Position numbers and translations under genes: made by a program. The notes beneath the pieces were generated by a model, which made no database searches, was not told where the DNA came from, and was given only the letters and a program-made list of their open reading frames with translations. Below, piece by piece: positions 53,683-61,310 of a DNA stretch of 64,000 nt (position 1 is the stretch's first letter; every line of letters begins with the position of its first letter). Location of the stretch: assembly GCA_943330705.2 (NCBI GenBank), contig CALQIT020000003.1, forward strand, positions 42,506 to 106,505, read 5' to 3'. Source of the DNA: Streptomyces griseus. GTDB lineage: Bacteria > Bdellovibrionota > Bdellovibrionia > Bdellovibrionales > Bdellovibrionaceae.

Positions 53683-55188
53683 ATGAAAAAAATCAAAGTT
53701 GAGTGGTTGAGGTATCTCATCGGCTTTGTCATTTCATTGACTCTGGTTTCGGTCGCTGTTGGTCAAGATGAAGAAGAAGAAACAGAGACTCGTCAGAGAA
53801 AATTTATTACTTTGACCCTTGGAATCGAACAAGATGAAAAATTACCACCGATGCCTTCGGTTATTAGTTTTAAAGGGGATTTTAAGAAAGTCACTGCGGC
53901 AAGTTACTCCAAAGAAGCCAACCATTTGCGATTTAATCCTCGTGCTGAGGGAATCGCGACTTTAACAATTCATGATAAAACAGGTCGTGTTCTATCAGAA
54001 TATCGGATTACGGTTAAAAAATCCCGGTTAGATGCCGTCGCAAAGGAAATTCAATCCCTGCTCTCGGATATTGATGGCGTTGCGGTAAAGGTGATCAATA
54101 ATAAAGTCATCGTCGATGGCCAAGTTTTTCTGCCGAAAGACTATAATCGAATCTACTCAGTGGTTAAACAATTCGGAGATCAAGCTTCGACGCTGGTTAC
54201 TATTTCCCCTGCGGCACTCAAGAAAATTGCTGAATTCATTGCTCGTGATATCAATAATCCCGAAATCGAGGTTCGCGCCTTAAATGAAAAATTAATTCTT
54301 CAAGGGGTCGCCGGCAGCGAAGATGAAAAAGCCCGAGCTGAAATTATTGCAAAAATTTATTTACCGCCAATTGTGATTGATGATGCCGTCGAAGGTGGAA
54401 AAATCCGTCAATCTAAACCGTCGAATGATGGAATTGTAAATCTGATAACTGTGAAAGCCGCGGCTCCTCCGCCACCAGGAAAGATTGTACAATTGGTTGT
54501 TCATTACGTCGAACTTAAAAAGGAATACTCTAAAAATTTCAATTTTGGATGGACGCCCAGCTTAAATGATGAATCCGGCATGACTTTCCGAACCGGTAGT
54601 GGCGGGCCTGGTGGGGTGATTAGTGAAATCACCGGCACTATTTCAAATTTATTGCCCAAATTAAACTGGGCAAAAAGCCATGGTCATGCACGGGTATTAG
54701 AAAGCACCAGTTTAATTGTCCAAGATGGTCGAACTGGAATTCTGAATGCCTATTCCGATATGCCATATCAAATTATTACTAAAGATGGACCCTCTACGGG
54801 ATTTAAGCCGGTTGGGATTGCCTCCAAAGTAACACCCGTTATTTTGGGCGAACGGTCAGATACGATCAACTTGGACATTAATTTCAAAATTGACTCTTTT
54901 ATTGGCGTTGATGCTGCTGGACCACGAACCAGCACAAATCAAATTGAGACCGCAATCACCGTGCGCAGTGGACAAAGTGCTGCTATTGGTGGATTGATTC
55001 GTAGCTCATCATCAACAGGTTACAATCGACCCGACAATGTTCCACGCAGTCCCCTGATCAGCCTTTATGCCTCTAAGGACTTTCAGCGCAACCAAAGTCA
55101 GTTTGTGGTTTTTATCACTCCGATTATAAAAAGTTCGGCGTCGGCTGGATCCGAAAAAATTAAGAAAAAATTTCGCTTGAGGGACTAG
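53683..55188 (+). CDS. cpaC: Tad pilus secretin CpaC (RcpA)
   Basis: 501 residues from ATG 53683, after GGGGGAG. Signal peptide about 1-27, a cell-wall-facing N-domain (about 45-115) with pilus-assembly N features, a BON-like portion (about 120-260), and the secretin domain (about 270-495), with VVHYVELKKEYSKNFNFGW, VLESTSLIVQDGRTG and TVRSGQSAAIGGLIRSSSSTG. Forms the outer-membrane channel for the pilus. Length and order match CpaC. Confidence 0.95.
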   Translation: MKKIKVEWLRYLIGFVISLTLVSVAVGQDEEEETETRQRKFITLTLGIEQDEKLPPMPSVISFKGDFKKVTAASYSKEANHLRFNPRAEGIATLTIHDKTGRVLSEYRITVKKSRLDAVAKEIQSLLSDIDGVAVKVINNKVIVDGQVFLPKDYNRIYSVVKQFGDQASTLVTISPAALKKIAEFIARDINNPEIEVRALNEKLILQGVAGSEDEKARAEIIAKIYLPPIVIDDAVEGGKIRQSKPSNDGIVNLITVKAAAPPPPGKIVQLVVHYVELKKEYSKNFNFGWTPSLNDESGMTFRTGSGGPGGVISEITGTISNLLPKLNWAKSHGHARVLESTSLIVQDGRTGILNAYSDMPYQIITKDGPSTGFKPVGIASKVTPVILGERSDTINLDINFKIDSFIGVDAAGPRTSTNQIETAITVRSGQSAAIGGLIRSSSSTGYNRPDNVPRSPLISLYASKDFQRNQSQFVVFITPIIKSSASAGSEKIKKKFRLRD

Positions 55189-55232
55189 ACCCATCGAAGG
55201 CCACCCTTTTCATAGCAATGTATAGCTGAGCA

Positions 55233-55288
55233 CCAGGACTAAGGGATTGCTGGTTCTAATTTCTGCGATTGAAACCAGCCCTTCCTGG
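55233..55288 (+). other. Bulged long hairpin between cpaC and cpaEF
   Basis: Three helices stack: CCAGG (55233-55237) with CCTGG (55284-55288), AAGG (55241-55244) with CCTT (55280-55283), and GCTGGTT (55249-55255) with AACCAGC (55273-55279). All bulges are on the 5' side. No T-run follows directly. In the only long gap of the tad operon (148 bases) it could be an attenuator or RNase site. Confidence 0.55.
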
Positions 55289-55336
55289 CGTCAAGAGAAC
55301 CCGATTTTTTTCCGATAAAGTAAGCTGGAGACCACT

Positions 55337-57553
55337 ATGATCATTAGTCCTCAGTGTCATTTGATTGCAGTTATGGGTGGAAAAGGGGGCGTCGGAAAAT
55401 CCGTGTTTGCCGCCAATTTTGCCGCTGCACTAATGCTAGAACTACGAACCCAAGTTCTATTGCTGGATGCCGATGCAAAGTCCTGTGGCGATCAGAATAT
55501 CATTCTTGGCCTGCGTCCAAATAAAACAATAGGCGAAGTTGCACAGTTCGTTGGTTCGCTTACTCCGCAAGCCATTCCACAACTGGTGACGGCCCATCCC
55601 TCGGGCCTTGCCTACATCGCTGCCGTTCGCGGACCAGAAGAAATTTTAAATCCAAATGTTGAAACATTTATGAAGCAGCTCGAATTCCTAAGTCGCCATT
55701 TCAAATTTATTGTCGCCGATCTTGGCAACGAGATAAAGGATTTACAAAAGGCTTTAATGCTTGAAGCAACAGCCATAACCATTATCACAAATCCAGAAGT
55801 TCTGGTCGTCAATCAAACTCAGCGTCTGATCAACGAACTTTTAACTGCCACACTGCCGGCTGATATGTTTCAGCTTATTATCAACAAGGCAGGACCTACC
55901 GGTTTAGCACCACAAGCCATTGCTCAAAGTCTACGAATTCCAGTGGTCGGAGTAATTCCCAATGATGAAGCAACGTCCATGGGGGCCTTACAACGAAACC
56001 AACCATTTGTAATTAGCCAGCGCTCGGCCCCGATCACAAATGCCTACCATGAAATTGTTAGGAAACTAACTGGCGGCACATTACAAAAATTAAAATCTAT
56101 GTCCCGTGCCTCGGTCAGTGCCCCATCAAGTTTTAGCGGTGCTGCGTCCTTAGGATCAGGTGCTGTTGATTCTGGAAATGGAACCGATGCCAGAAATGCC
56201 TTAAAAATACGAATTCATACAGAGCTGATCAAAACAATGGATCTTAAAAAAGGAATTACCGAAACCAATAATGATCCAGCAAAGGAAACCGCTTTAAAGC
56301 AAAAAACCTTGCAAACGATAACCCAATTACTAGATCGCGAGGCCCCGAATACAGCCAGGGAAGAGCGCTCCCGAGTGATTAAAGAAGTTGTTGAAGAGGC
56401 TCTCGGCCTTGGGCCTCTAGAAGATCTGCTTGCCGATCCGGCCGTGACTGAAATCATGGTCAATGGTCACAAGCGGATTTTTGTAGAGAAAGCCGGAAAA
56501 ATTCAATTAAGCCCAGTCACTTTTACTTCGAATCAGCATCTCAGAAATGTCATTGAAAGAATCGTCACGCCGCTGGGCCGGCGAATTGATGAAAAGACCC
56601 CATATGTGGATGCTCGCTTGAAAGATGGCAGCCGGGTCAATGCGGTTATCGAACCCCTTTCAATTGACGGACCCGCCGTCACTATTCGTAAATTTAAAAA
56701 AGGTGGTATTTCAGCAGAAAAATATCTTGAGTATGGATCGCTTTCCAAAGCCATGATTGATTTTTTAAAGATCTGTGTTGAAAATGGAATTAACATTGTG
56801 GTTTCTGGCGGTACTGGCTCGGGAAAAACCAGCTTATTAAATATGCTATCGGGATACATTCCGGCCAGCGAACGAGTGGTCACAATCGAGGACGCCGCAG
56901 AATTGCAAATGCAGCAAGAGCATGTTGTTCGGTTAGAAACCCGGCCAGCGAATATGGAAGGTGTTGGTGCAATTTCAATTCGTGACCTGGTAAAAAATGC
57001 CCTGCGCATGCGCCCAGATCGAATCATCGTTGGCGAGACCCGGGACGGAGCAGCCCTAGATATGTTGCAAGCTATGAATACTGGTCACGATGGTTCCATG
57101 ACAACGACCCATGCCAACAGTCCGCGCGAATGCATTGGTCGATTGGAGACCTTATGTTTAATGTCAGGAATGGATTTACCTTTAAGGGCAATTCGTGAGC
57201 AGGTTGCTTCTGCTGTGCAATTGATTGTTCAGATTCAAAGGCTGGCAGATGGCAGTCGAAAAGTTACCAGCATTACCGAAGTTGCAGGAATGCAAGGCGA
57301 GACCGTTACGCTGGGCGAAGTCTTCTTTTTTAGAGAAACTGAATTTGACAAGAACAGAAAAATTGTCGGGCAATTCTTATCCAAGGGACATATCCCAACC
57401 TTCATACCAAAGCTGCAGCAAAAGGGTGTCATCATCCATCAGGACATATTTTCAATTGAGCAAAAAATTCCTGGATCCAGCAACGCCACAAGCGCTTTGG
57501 GAGGTTTGGGCAATCCAGGTTTTAAGAAAACCGGCACTGGGGGTAAAGGCTAG
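55337..57553 (+). CDS. CpaE-CpaF fusion (TadZ-TadA single chain)
   Basis: 738 residues. Residues 1 to about 245 are a MinD/ParA-type ATPase like CpaE/TadZ, with a deviant Walker A GGKGGVGKSVFAANF (about 14-28) and DADAKSCGD. No receiver domain precedes it. A Ser/Gly/Ala-rich linker (about 250-285) leads to a CpaF/TadA-type secretion ATPase: LADPAVTEIMVNG, Walker A SGGTGSGKTSLL (490-501), ETRPANMEG and THANSPREC (about 591-599). In most Tad systems these are two genes. The ATPase drives pilus assembly while the MinD-like part would place the machine. Stop overlaps tadB by one base. Confidence 0.93.
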   Translation: MIISPQCHLIAVMGGKGGVGKSVFAANFAAALMLELRTQVLLLDADAKSCGDQNIILGLRPNKTIGEVAQFVGSLTPQAIPQLVTAHPSGLAYIAAVRGPEEILNPNVETFMKQLEFLSRHFKFIVADLGNEIKDLQKALMLEATAITIITNPEVLVVNQTQRLINELLTATLPADMFQLIINKAGPTGLAPQAIAQSLRIPVVGVIPNDEATSMGALQRNQPFVISQRSAPITNAYHEIVRKLTGGTLQKLKSMSRASVSAPSSFSGAASLGSGAVDSGNGTDARNALKIRIHTELIKTMDLKKGITETNNDPAKETALKQKTLQTITQLLDREAPNTAREERSRVIKEVVEEALGLGPLEDLLADPAVTEIMVNGHKRIFVEKAGKIQLSPVTFTSNQHLRNVIERIVTPLGRRIDEKTPYVDARLKDGSRVNAVIEPLSIDGPAVTIRKFKKGGISAEKYLEYGSLSKAMIDFLKICVENGINIVVSGGTGSGKTSLLNMLSGYIPASERVVTIEDAAELQMQQEHVVRLETRPANMEGVGAISIRDLVKNALRMRPDRIIVGETRDGAALDMLQAMNTGHDGSMTTTHANSPRECIGRLETLCLMSGMDLPLRAIREQVASAVQLIVQIQRLADGSRKVTSITEVAGMQGETVTLGEVFFFRETEFDKNRKIVGQFLSKGHIPTFIPKLQQKGVIIHQDIFSIEQKIPGSSNATSALGGLGNPGFKKTGTGGKG

Positions 57554-58440
57554 TGCAAAAATTAATGGCTATTTTTACCAATGAATGGATTCTAATTCCG
57601 CTGGTTTCGATCTGCGTAATGATTGTCGTTTACCAGTGGTCTGATCAAGTCATCGCAAAGTTGCGCCAGAAAAGCCTTGGCAGCCGAGAAGAAATTATCC
57701 GACTTCTGGATTTAATGTTTGTAGAAGTTGATCAGCAAAAAATTACAATCATCCTCTTGTTACTTAGTTTCGGAGTCGGATTTATTGTTTTCTTTTTATT
57801 TCTACCAAATGTTTTAGCAGGATTTATTTTTGCAGCTTTTGCTACAGTTGCCGGTTGGATTGTTCCGGTTTTAGTAGTTAAGATTCTTTGGGAAAAGCGA
57901 TCTTCTAAGTTTGTGGCCCAGATGGTTGATGGTTTAACGATAATGGGAAATGGAATTAATTCAGGGCTTACCGTAACCCAATCCATGGAAAGAGTCGTAG
58001 AAAACTTAGACAATCCGATTTCGCAAGAATTTCGAATGGTGTTGTCGCAGATTTCTTTGGGTCGAAGTGTTGAAGATGCCTTGATCGAGCTAGACCAACG
58101 TATACCTAAGCCAGATGTGCAGATGTTTGTTACGGCTATAAATATATTAAAGGAAACTGGCGGGAATTTGCCAGAGACCTTCGCGACCATCGTCGTGACG
58201 ATACGCGAACGACAAAAAATTGAAAAAAAGATCGAAGCCATGACCGCCCAGGGGGTTATGCAAGGAATTATAATTTCTATGGTTCCGTTTATTTTGATCA
58301 TTGTGTTTTTGGTGGCAGATCCAGGTTTCATTCGGCCCATGTTTGATACCACCCTAGGTCTGGTGTTTCTTGTTATTATGTTAGGGCTTGTAGTTATCGG
58401 TGGCGTTGCAATTCGAAAAATTGTTACAATCAAAGTGTAA
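57553..58440 (+). CDS. tadB: Tad pilus inner-membrane platform protein TadB
   Basis: 295 residues with a GTG start overlapping the previous stop. Two membrane helices at about 8-27 and 70-120, the T2SSF domain (about 115-240) with MVDGLTIMGNGINSGLTVTQ and FVTAINILKETGGNLPETFA, then two C-terminal helices. The polytopic platform contacts the secretion ATPase. A partner TadC gene is usual immediately downstream, but here the next gene is the secreted YD-repeat protein. Confidence 0.92.
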   Translation: MQKLMAIFTNEWILIPLVSICVMIVVYQWSDQVIAKLRQKSLGSREEIIRLLDLMFVEVDQQKITIILLLLSFGVGFIVFFLFLPNVLAGFIFAAFATVAGWIVPVLVVKILWEKRSSKFVAQMVDGLTIMGNGINSGLTVTQSMERVVENLDNPISQEFRMVLSQISLGRSVEDALIELDQRIPKPDVQMFVTAINILKETGGNLPETFATIVVTIRERQKIEKKIEAMTAQGVMQGIIISMVPFILIIVFLVADPGFIRPMFDTTLGLVFLVIMLGLVVIGGVAIRKIVTIKV

Positions 58441-58481
58441 GTAATCGCATTTTGGCGTCTCCAATTCACCGAGGTTCAAGG

Positions 58482-60146
58482 ATGAAAAAGCTTGGTTTAC
58501 TAACAGGTCTAACGGTTTCGGTTTTACTTCTTTTCACTACCTCCGCGTTTGCGATCGTCGACATGAAAAATGCAAACTTCGCACAAACTTGGACGGATTT
58601 AGAGGTCCCCGGTTCCGGTTATGACCTAAGGGTCTCTCGGACTTACAATAGCAAATCGCTATTCGAGGGAATGTTTGGTTTTGGCTGGTGTTCAGATTTT
58701 GAAACTCGCTTAAGTTTTACCGCAGAGGGAAATCTGAAGGTCACTGAATGTGGTGCCGGCCAGGAAATGTTTTTCACCCCCCGTGACTTTAGTAAAAAAG
58801 AAATTGAAAAAACAGTTTCGCAAATTTTGGAAAAGGTAAAGGCTGCAAAAAAGCCAGACGAAAAAACATTGGCTTCGTTACAAAAGGATTTGCTTGCAGA
58901 TAATGACCTGCGATCAAAATTTGCTTTTGCTTACAAGGTCGCCTTGCCGGTAAAAGAAGGAACTACTTTTTTTGCAAACGGCAAAGAAGTCGAGAATATC
59001 CAGGTTGCTAAGGGTATCTATACACGAACGCTATCGGATGGTAGCAGTATGCGCTTTAATACCGGTGGATTTCTAACCCACATGTACGACAAGAACGGAA
59101 ATTTTTTAAAGTTCGAATATGATAAAGAGTCAATCCGCGAGATTGTCGATAACAATGGTCGAAAGCTTAGCTTTAAGTATTTTAATAACAAAAAAGTGCA
59201 AAAAATTTCAGGCCCATCGGCTTTGACTGTCGAGTATAAGTTTGAAAAATTGGATAATTTAAGTTGGGTAAAGAATTCATGGAATAACGTTTATGCCTTT
59301 GAATATGACGAAGCCCACAATTTGACCAAAGCAACCTTCCCCGATAAGACTTTCTACACTTTAACTTATGATAAAAAGAATGATTGGGTCATGAGCTTTC
59401 AAGATCGCAACAAATGCCAAGAAACCTACAAATACGAATTTTCTGAAAGCGATCCAAAAATGCATTACTGGGGAACAGTAAAGCGTGTTTGCGGCAAAGA
59501 GGTCGTCAATGAAAGTAAACATGAGTTCTGGTATTCAGAACGAAAAGATGGCCAAACTTATTTGCAAAGGGTTGCTTCGACGGTCAATAACAATATTACC
59601 GACATCACTTACCATGAAACGTTCGGTAAGCCGATCACGATTCGACGTAATAACGTAACCTACACCTATGAATATTTTCCCAACGGGCAAGTTAGCAACA
59701 AGCGAACTGATTTGGCCAGGTTCGCTTATAAATATTTTGCTGACAGCGGCAAGGTTTCTGAAGTTGCTGCTGAGGCCATTGATGCAAAAGGTAAAGTGAC
59801 TAACACTAAAAAGACTGATTTCCAGTATGACAAAAAGGGAAATCTGACCCTTGCGACGAACACCGACGGTCAGAAGGTCATCATGACCTATGATACTCGG
59901 GGGCGAATTGAGACAATCACCGATCAAGCCAAGAAGATTGTAAAAATTGAGTACGAAGAACGCTACGGGAAGCCTTCGATTGTAACTCGGGCGGGGCTGG
60001 GGGCGATCAAGGTAACCTATAAAGTTGGCGGTGATATTGATAAAGTCATAAGCCCAGAAGGGCCGTCGGTCGCAATGCAAGTGGCAAGTATTTTTAATAA
60101 CCTACTGGAAGTTATTGCTCCAGCCACTGCCGAAGTTTTTAACTAA
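58482..60146 (+). CDS. Secreted YD-repeat (RHS-like) protein, Bd0109-like member of the hit locus
   Basis: 554 residues from ATG 58482. Signal peptide about 1-24 (AFA then IVDMKN). Residues 30-75 are the entry domain often seen in RHS proteins (PGSGYDLRVSRTYNSKSLFE, FGFGWCSDFETRLSF), then a Lys-rich helical insert (about 110-150), then YD-type repeats to the end (YDKNGNFLKFEYDKESIREI, YDKKGNLTLATNTDGQKVI, YDTRGRIETITDQAKKIVKI). The core domain and toxin tail of a polymorphic toxin are missing. In Bdellovibrio bacteriovorus the gene of this type (Bd0109) is located beside the tad pilus genes and Bd0108. Forty-one bases after tadB; probable operon. Confidence 0.85.
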   Translation: MKKLGLLTGLTVSVLLLFTTSAFAIVDMKNANFAQTWTDLEVPGSGYDLRVSRTYNSKSLFEGMFGFGWCSDFETRLSFTAEGNLKVTECGAGQEMFFTPRDFSKKEIEKTVSQILEKVKAAKKPDEKTLASLQKDLLADNDLRSKFAFAYKVALPVKEGTTFFANGKEVENIQVAKGIYTRTLSDGSSMRFNTGGFLTHMYDKNGNFLKFEYDKESIREIVDNNGRKLSFKYFNNKKVQKISGPSALTVEYKFEKLDNLSWVKNSWNNVYAFEYDEAHNLTKATFPDKTFYTLTYDKKNDWVMSFQDRNKCQETYKYEFSESDPKMHYWGTVKRVCGKEVVNESKHEFWYSERKDGQTYLQRVASTVNNNITDITYHETFGKPITIRRNNVTYTYEYFPNGQVSNKRTDLARFAYKYFADSGKVSEVAAEAIDAKGKVTNTKKTDFQYDKKGNLTLATNTDGQKVIMTYDTRGRIETITDQAKKIVKIEYEERYGKPSIVTRAGLGAIKVTYKVGGDIDKVISPEGPSVAMQVASIFNNLLEVIAPATAEVFN

Positions 60147-60155
60147 GGGGAAGAT

Positions 60156-60464
60156 ATGAATAAATTCTTAAGTCTCGTATTGCTTTCTGGAACTTTTGCC
60201 ACGGCTTTATTTTTACTCCCGCTGTCTTCACAAGCTGAAGACAGAGCAAGTTCGGCTGCTACGGCCGAAGTGAAAGCAACCAGCCAGGTATCTGCCATCT
60301 CAGAGGGTGGGTCAGCCAATACAAATACAGGCCCTGTAGACCCGCCTTGCGATTGCAACTTGTCCCAGAGGCCAATCCGAGCCGGCATCTCCCATGAAAG
60401 CCAACTTCCGTCGGGGCCTAATGAGCAGCCCCTGGCACCTCAGCCGCCTAAGGCAACCAAATAG
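60156..60464 (+). CDS. Small secreted proline-rich protein, Bd0108-like member of the hit locus
   Basis: 102 residues, ATG preceded by AAGGGGAAG, nine bases after the YD-repeat gene. Signal peptide about 1-27 (SSQA then ED). The mature part has low complexity: Ala/Ser-rich, then CDCNLSQ with Cys65 and Cys67, then a Pro/Gln tail. Size, secretion and position match Bd0108, whose loss or truncation in B. bacteriovorus allows prey-independent growth (recalled). No enzymatic motif. A 10-bp repeat (TAAGGCAACC) crosses the last codons and stop. Orthology is inferred mainly from synteny and size, since proteins of this kind change fast. Confidence 0.75.
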   Translation: MNKFLSLVLLSGTFATALFLLPLSSQAEDRASSAATAEVKATSQVSAISEGGSANTNTGPVDPPCDCNLSQRPIRAGISHESQLPSGPNEQPLAPQPPKATK

Positions 60465-60544
60465 TTCTCCTCAGACATGTGTAAGGCAACCCCCAGGGTC
60501 GCCTCAGATATGTAAGGCAACCCACAAAGTTTGCCTCAGATTGG
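60438..60544. repeat. Imperfect ~32-bp repeats spanning the stop of the Bd0108-like gene
   Basis: CCTCAG begins copies at 60438, 60469, 60502 and 60534. The conserved 10-mer TAAGGCAACC is at 60449-60458, 60482-60491 and 60513-60522. The steps are 31-33 bases. The fourth copy is partial. The array begins in the coding sequence and runs into the intergenic space. Confidence 0.9.
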
Positions 60545-60604
60545 GATTTTCCCCATTTTGGCCCAACAGGTGTCAAATTAGTCGACAACGTGATCCTTTT
60601 TACA

Positions 60605-60628
60605 ATGAATTTAATCAAGTAAATTCAT
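60605..60628. promoter_or_regulatory. Inverted repeat upstream of the sigma-54-like promoter
   Basis: A perfect nine-pair palindrome (ATGAATTTA, ATCAAG, TAAATTCAT), extendable by two pairs with a single-base bulge. It lies about 33 bases upstream of the -24-like GG. A further AT-only palindrome (AAATTTA, T, TAAATTT) is at 60640-60654. Could be an activator site or a terminator-like hairpin for the preceding gene. Confidence 0.55.
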
Positions 60629-60660
60629 GTATTTAGACTAAATTTATTAAATTTTTTGTT

Positions 60661-60676
60661 TGGCATCGTTCTCGCT
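60661..60676 (+). promoter_or_regulatory. Candidate sigma-54 (-24/-12) promoter
   Basis: TGGCATCGTTCTCGCT fits TGGCAC-N5-TTGCW with two mismatches; the invariant GG (60662-60663) and GC (60674-60675) are exactly ten bases apart. It precedes the small secreted gene at 60721 by about 45 bases. A hairpin (AAGGGA, TCTG, TCCCTT) at 60689-60704 would be in the leader. Confidence 0.42.
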
Positions 60677-60720
60677 ATACCTAGTTTGAAGGGATCTGTC
60701 CCTTTGAAATGGAGAGCGAT

Positions 60721-60957
60721 ATGCAAAAGCTAATACGATTGATGGTGTTTGCCCTGGCATTAACAACTGCTGGAGCAACAAATGGCAGTCAGGTTCCAGA
60801 ACGGGGTTCACCTAGTACTGGCAGTGCTCCTAATTGCCCTTACAAAGTTGCTGAGTCTATAGTTCCTGCGAATCAACACACATCAATGTTGCCGGGGTTA
60901 ACAGCCAAAAGCGAGAAGCTGCCAGCAATGCAAAAGGGTGGAAAAACCGTCCGCTAA
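60721..60957 (+). CDS. Second small secreted protein downstream of the hit-like pair
   Basis: 78 residues from ATG 60721 with GGAGAG just before; an ATG 12 bases earlier is possible. Signal peptide about 1-20 (MVFALALTTAGA). The mature part has a short Gly/Ser/Pro stretch, SPSTGSAPNCPYK with one Cys, and a basic tail. The Gly/Ser/Thr-Pro-Cys arrangement loosely recalls the Bd0108-like protein, but similarity is too weak to call a paralogue. Convergent with the 60987 gene. No function is known. Confidence 0.65.
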   Translation: MQKLIRLMVFALALTTAGATNGSQVPERGSPSTGSAPNCPYKVAESIVPANQHTSMLPGLTAKSEKLPAMQKGGKTVR

Positions 60958-60986
60958 ACTTGCGCGGTGGAGCTTGATGTTTTTTA

Positions 60987-61310
60987 CTATTCTTCTTCTT
61001 CAGATACTGTGGGCGCAGCGGGTTGGCTGGGCTTGAGCTCAAAATTCAATCGCCCGGCCTTTGCTGTATCCGGCAAGATCTTTCTATCGATGGTTGCACC
61101 CATGACCAATTCGTTAGCTTTTTTAAATCCATTTTTTAAGGCTAAAGATGCACCCTCTGCAACCCGAGTCAGATACTCCCCTGCTGACGAGGAATGAACC
61201 CAGTTGTTAGCATAATTTTCAATGGTGTCGCCAGCAACCCGAACCTGTAAACAAAGAATCAAAACGATCGTGATGATTAAAGACTTAACTACGAAGTAGA
61301 TTTCAGACAT
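60987..61310 (-). CDS. Small membrane-anchored protein of unknown function
   Basis: 107 residues. One N-terminal hydrophobic helix (about 5-25, signal or anchor), an Ala/Leu-rich helical middle (LTRVAEGASLALKNGFKKAN), and an acidic tail (VSEEEE). The start overlaps the end of the CheY-like gene by eight bases, so the two are translated together. No recognised domain; location in the envelope is inferred. Confidence 0.7.
   Translation of the reverse strand: MSEIYFVVKSLIITIVLILCLQVRVAGDTIENYANNWVHSSSAGEYLTRVAEGASLALKNGFKKANELVMGATIDRKILPDTAKAGRLNFELKPSQPAAPTVSEEEE

Noticed and set aside
57732..58469. A 245-codon open frame on the minus strand across tadB
   Set aside because: It lies wholly opposite the convincing TadB gene, has a Ser/Thr/Ile-rich shadow composition and no domain pattern.
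59535..60080. A 181-codon minus-strand frame inside the YD-repeat gene
   Set aside because: Shadow of the YD repeats; no start signal and no recognisable protein features.
58482..60146. YD-repeat protein as a polymorphic RHS toxin with immunity gene
   Set aside because: The core RHS domain and C-terminal toxin tail are missing, the protein ends in low-complexity sequence, and the next gene is a secreted protein, unlike an immunity gene.
60660..60681. Sigma-70 promoter TTGGCA/TATACC before the 60721 gene
   Set aside because: The spacer is only ten bases; the same bases fit the -24/-12 pattern much better.
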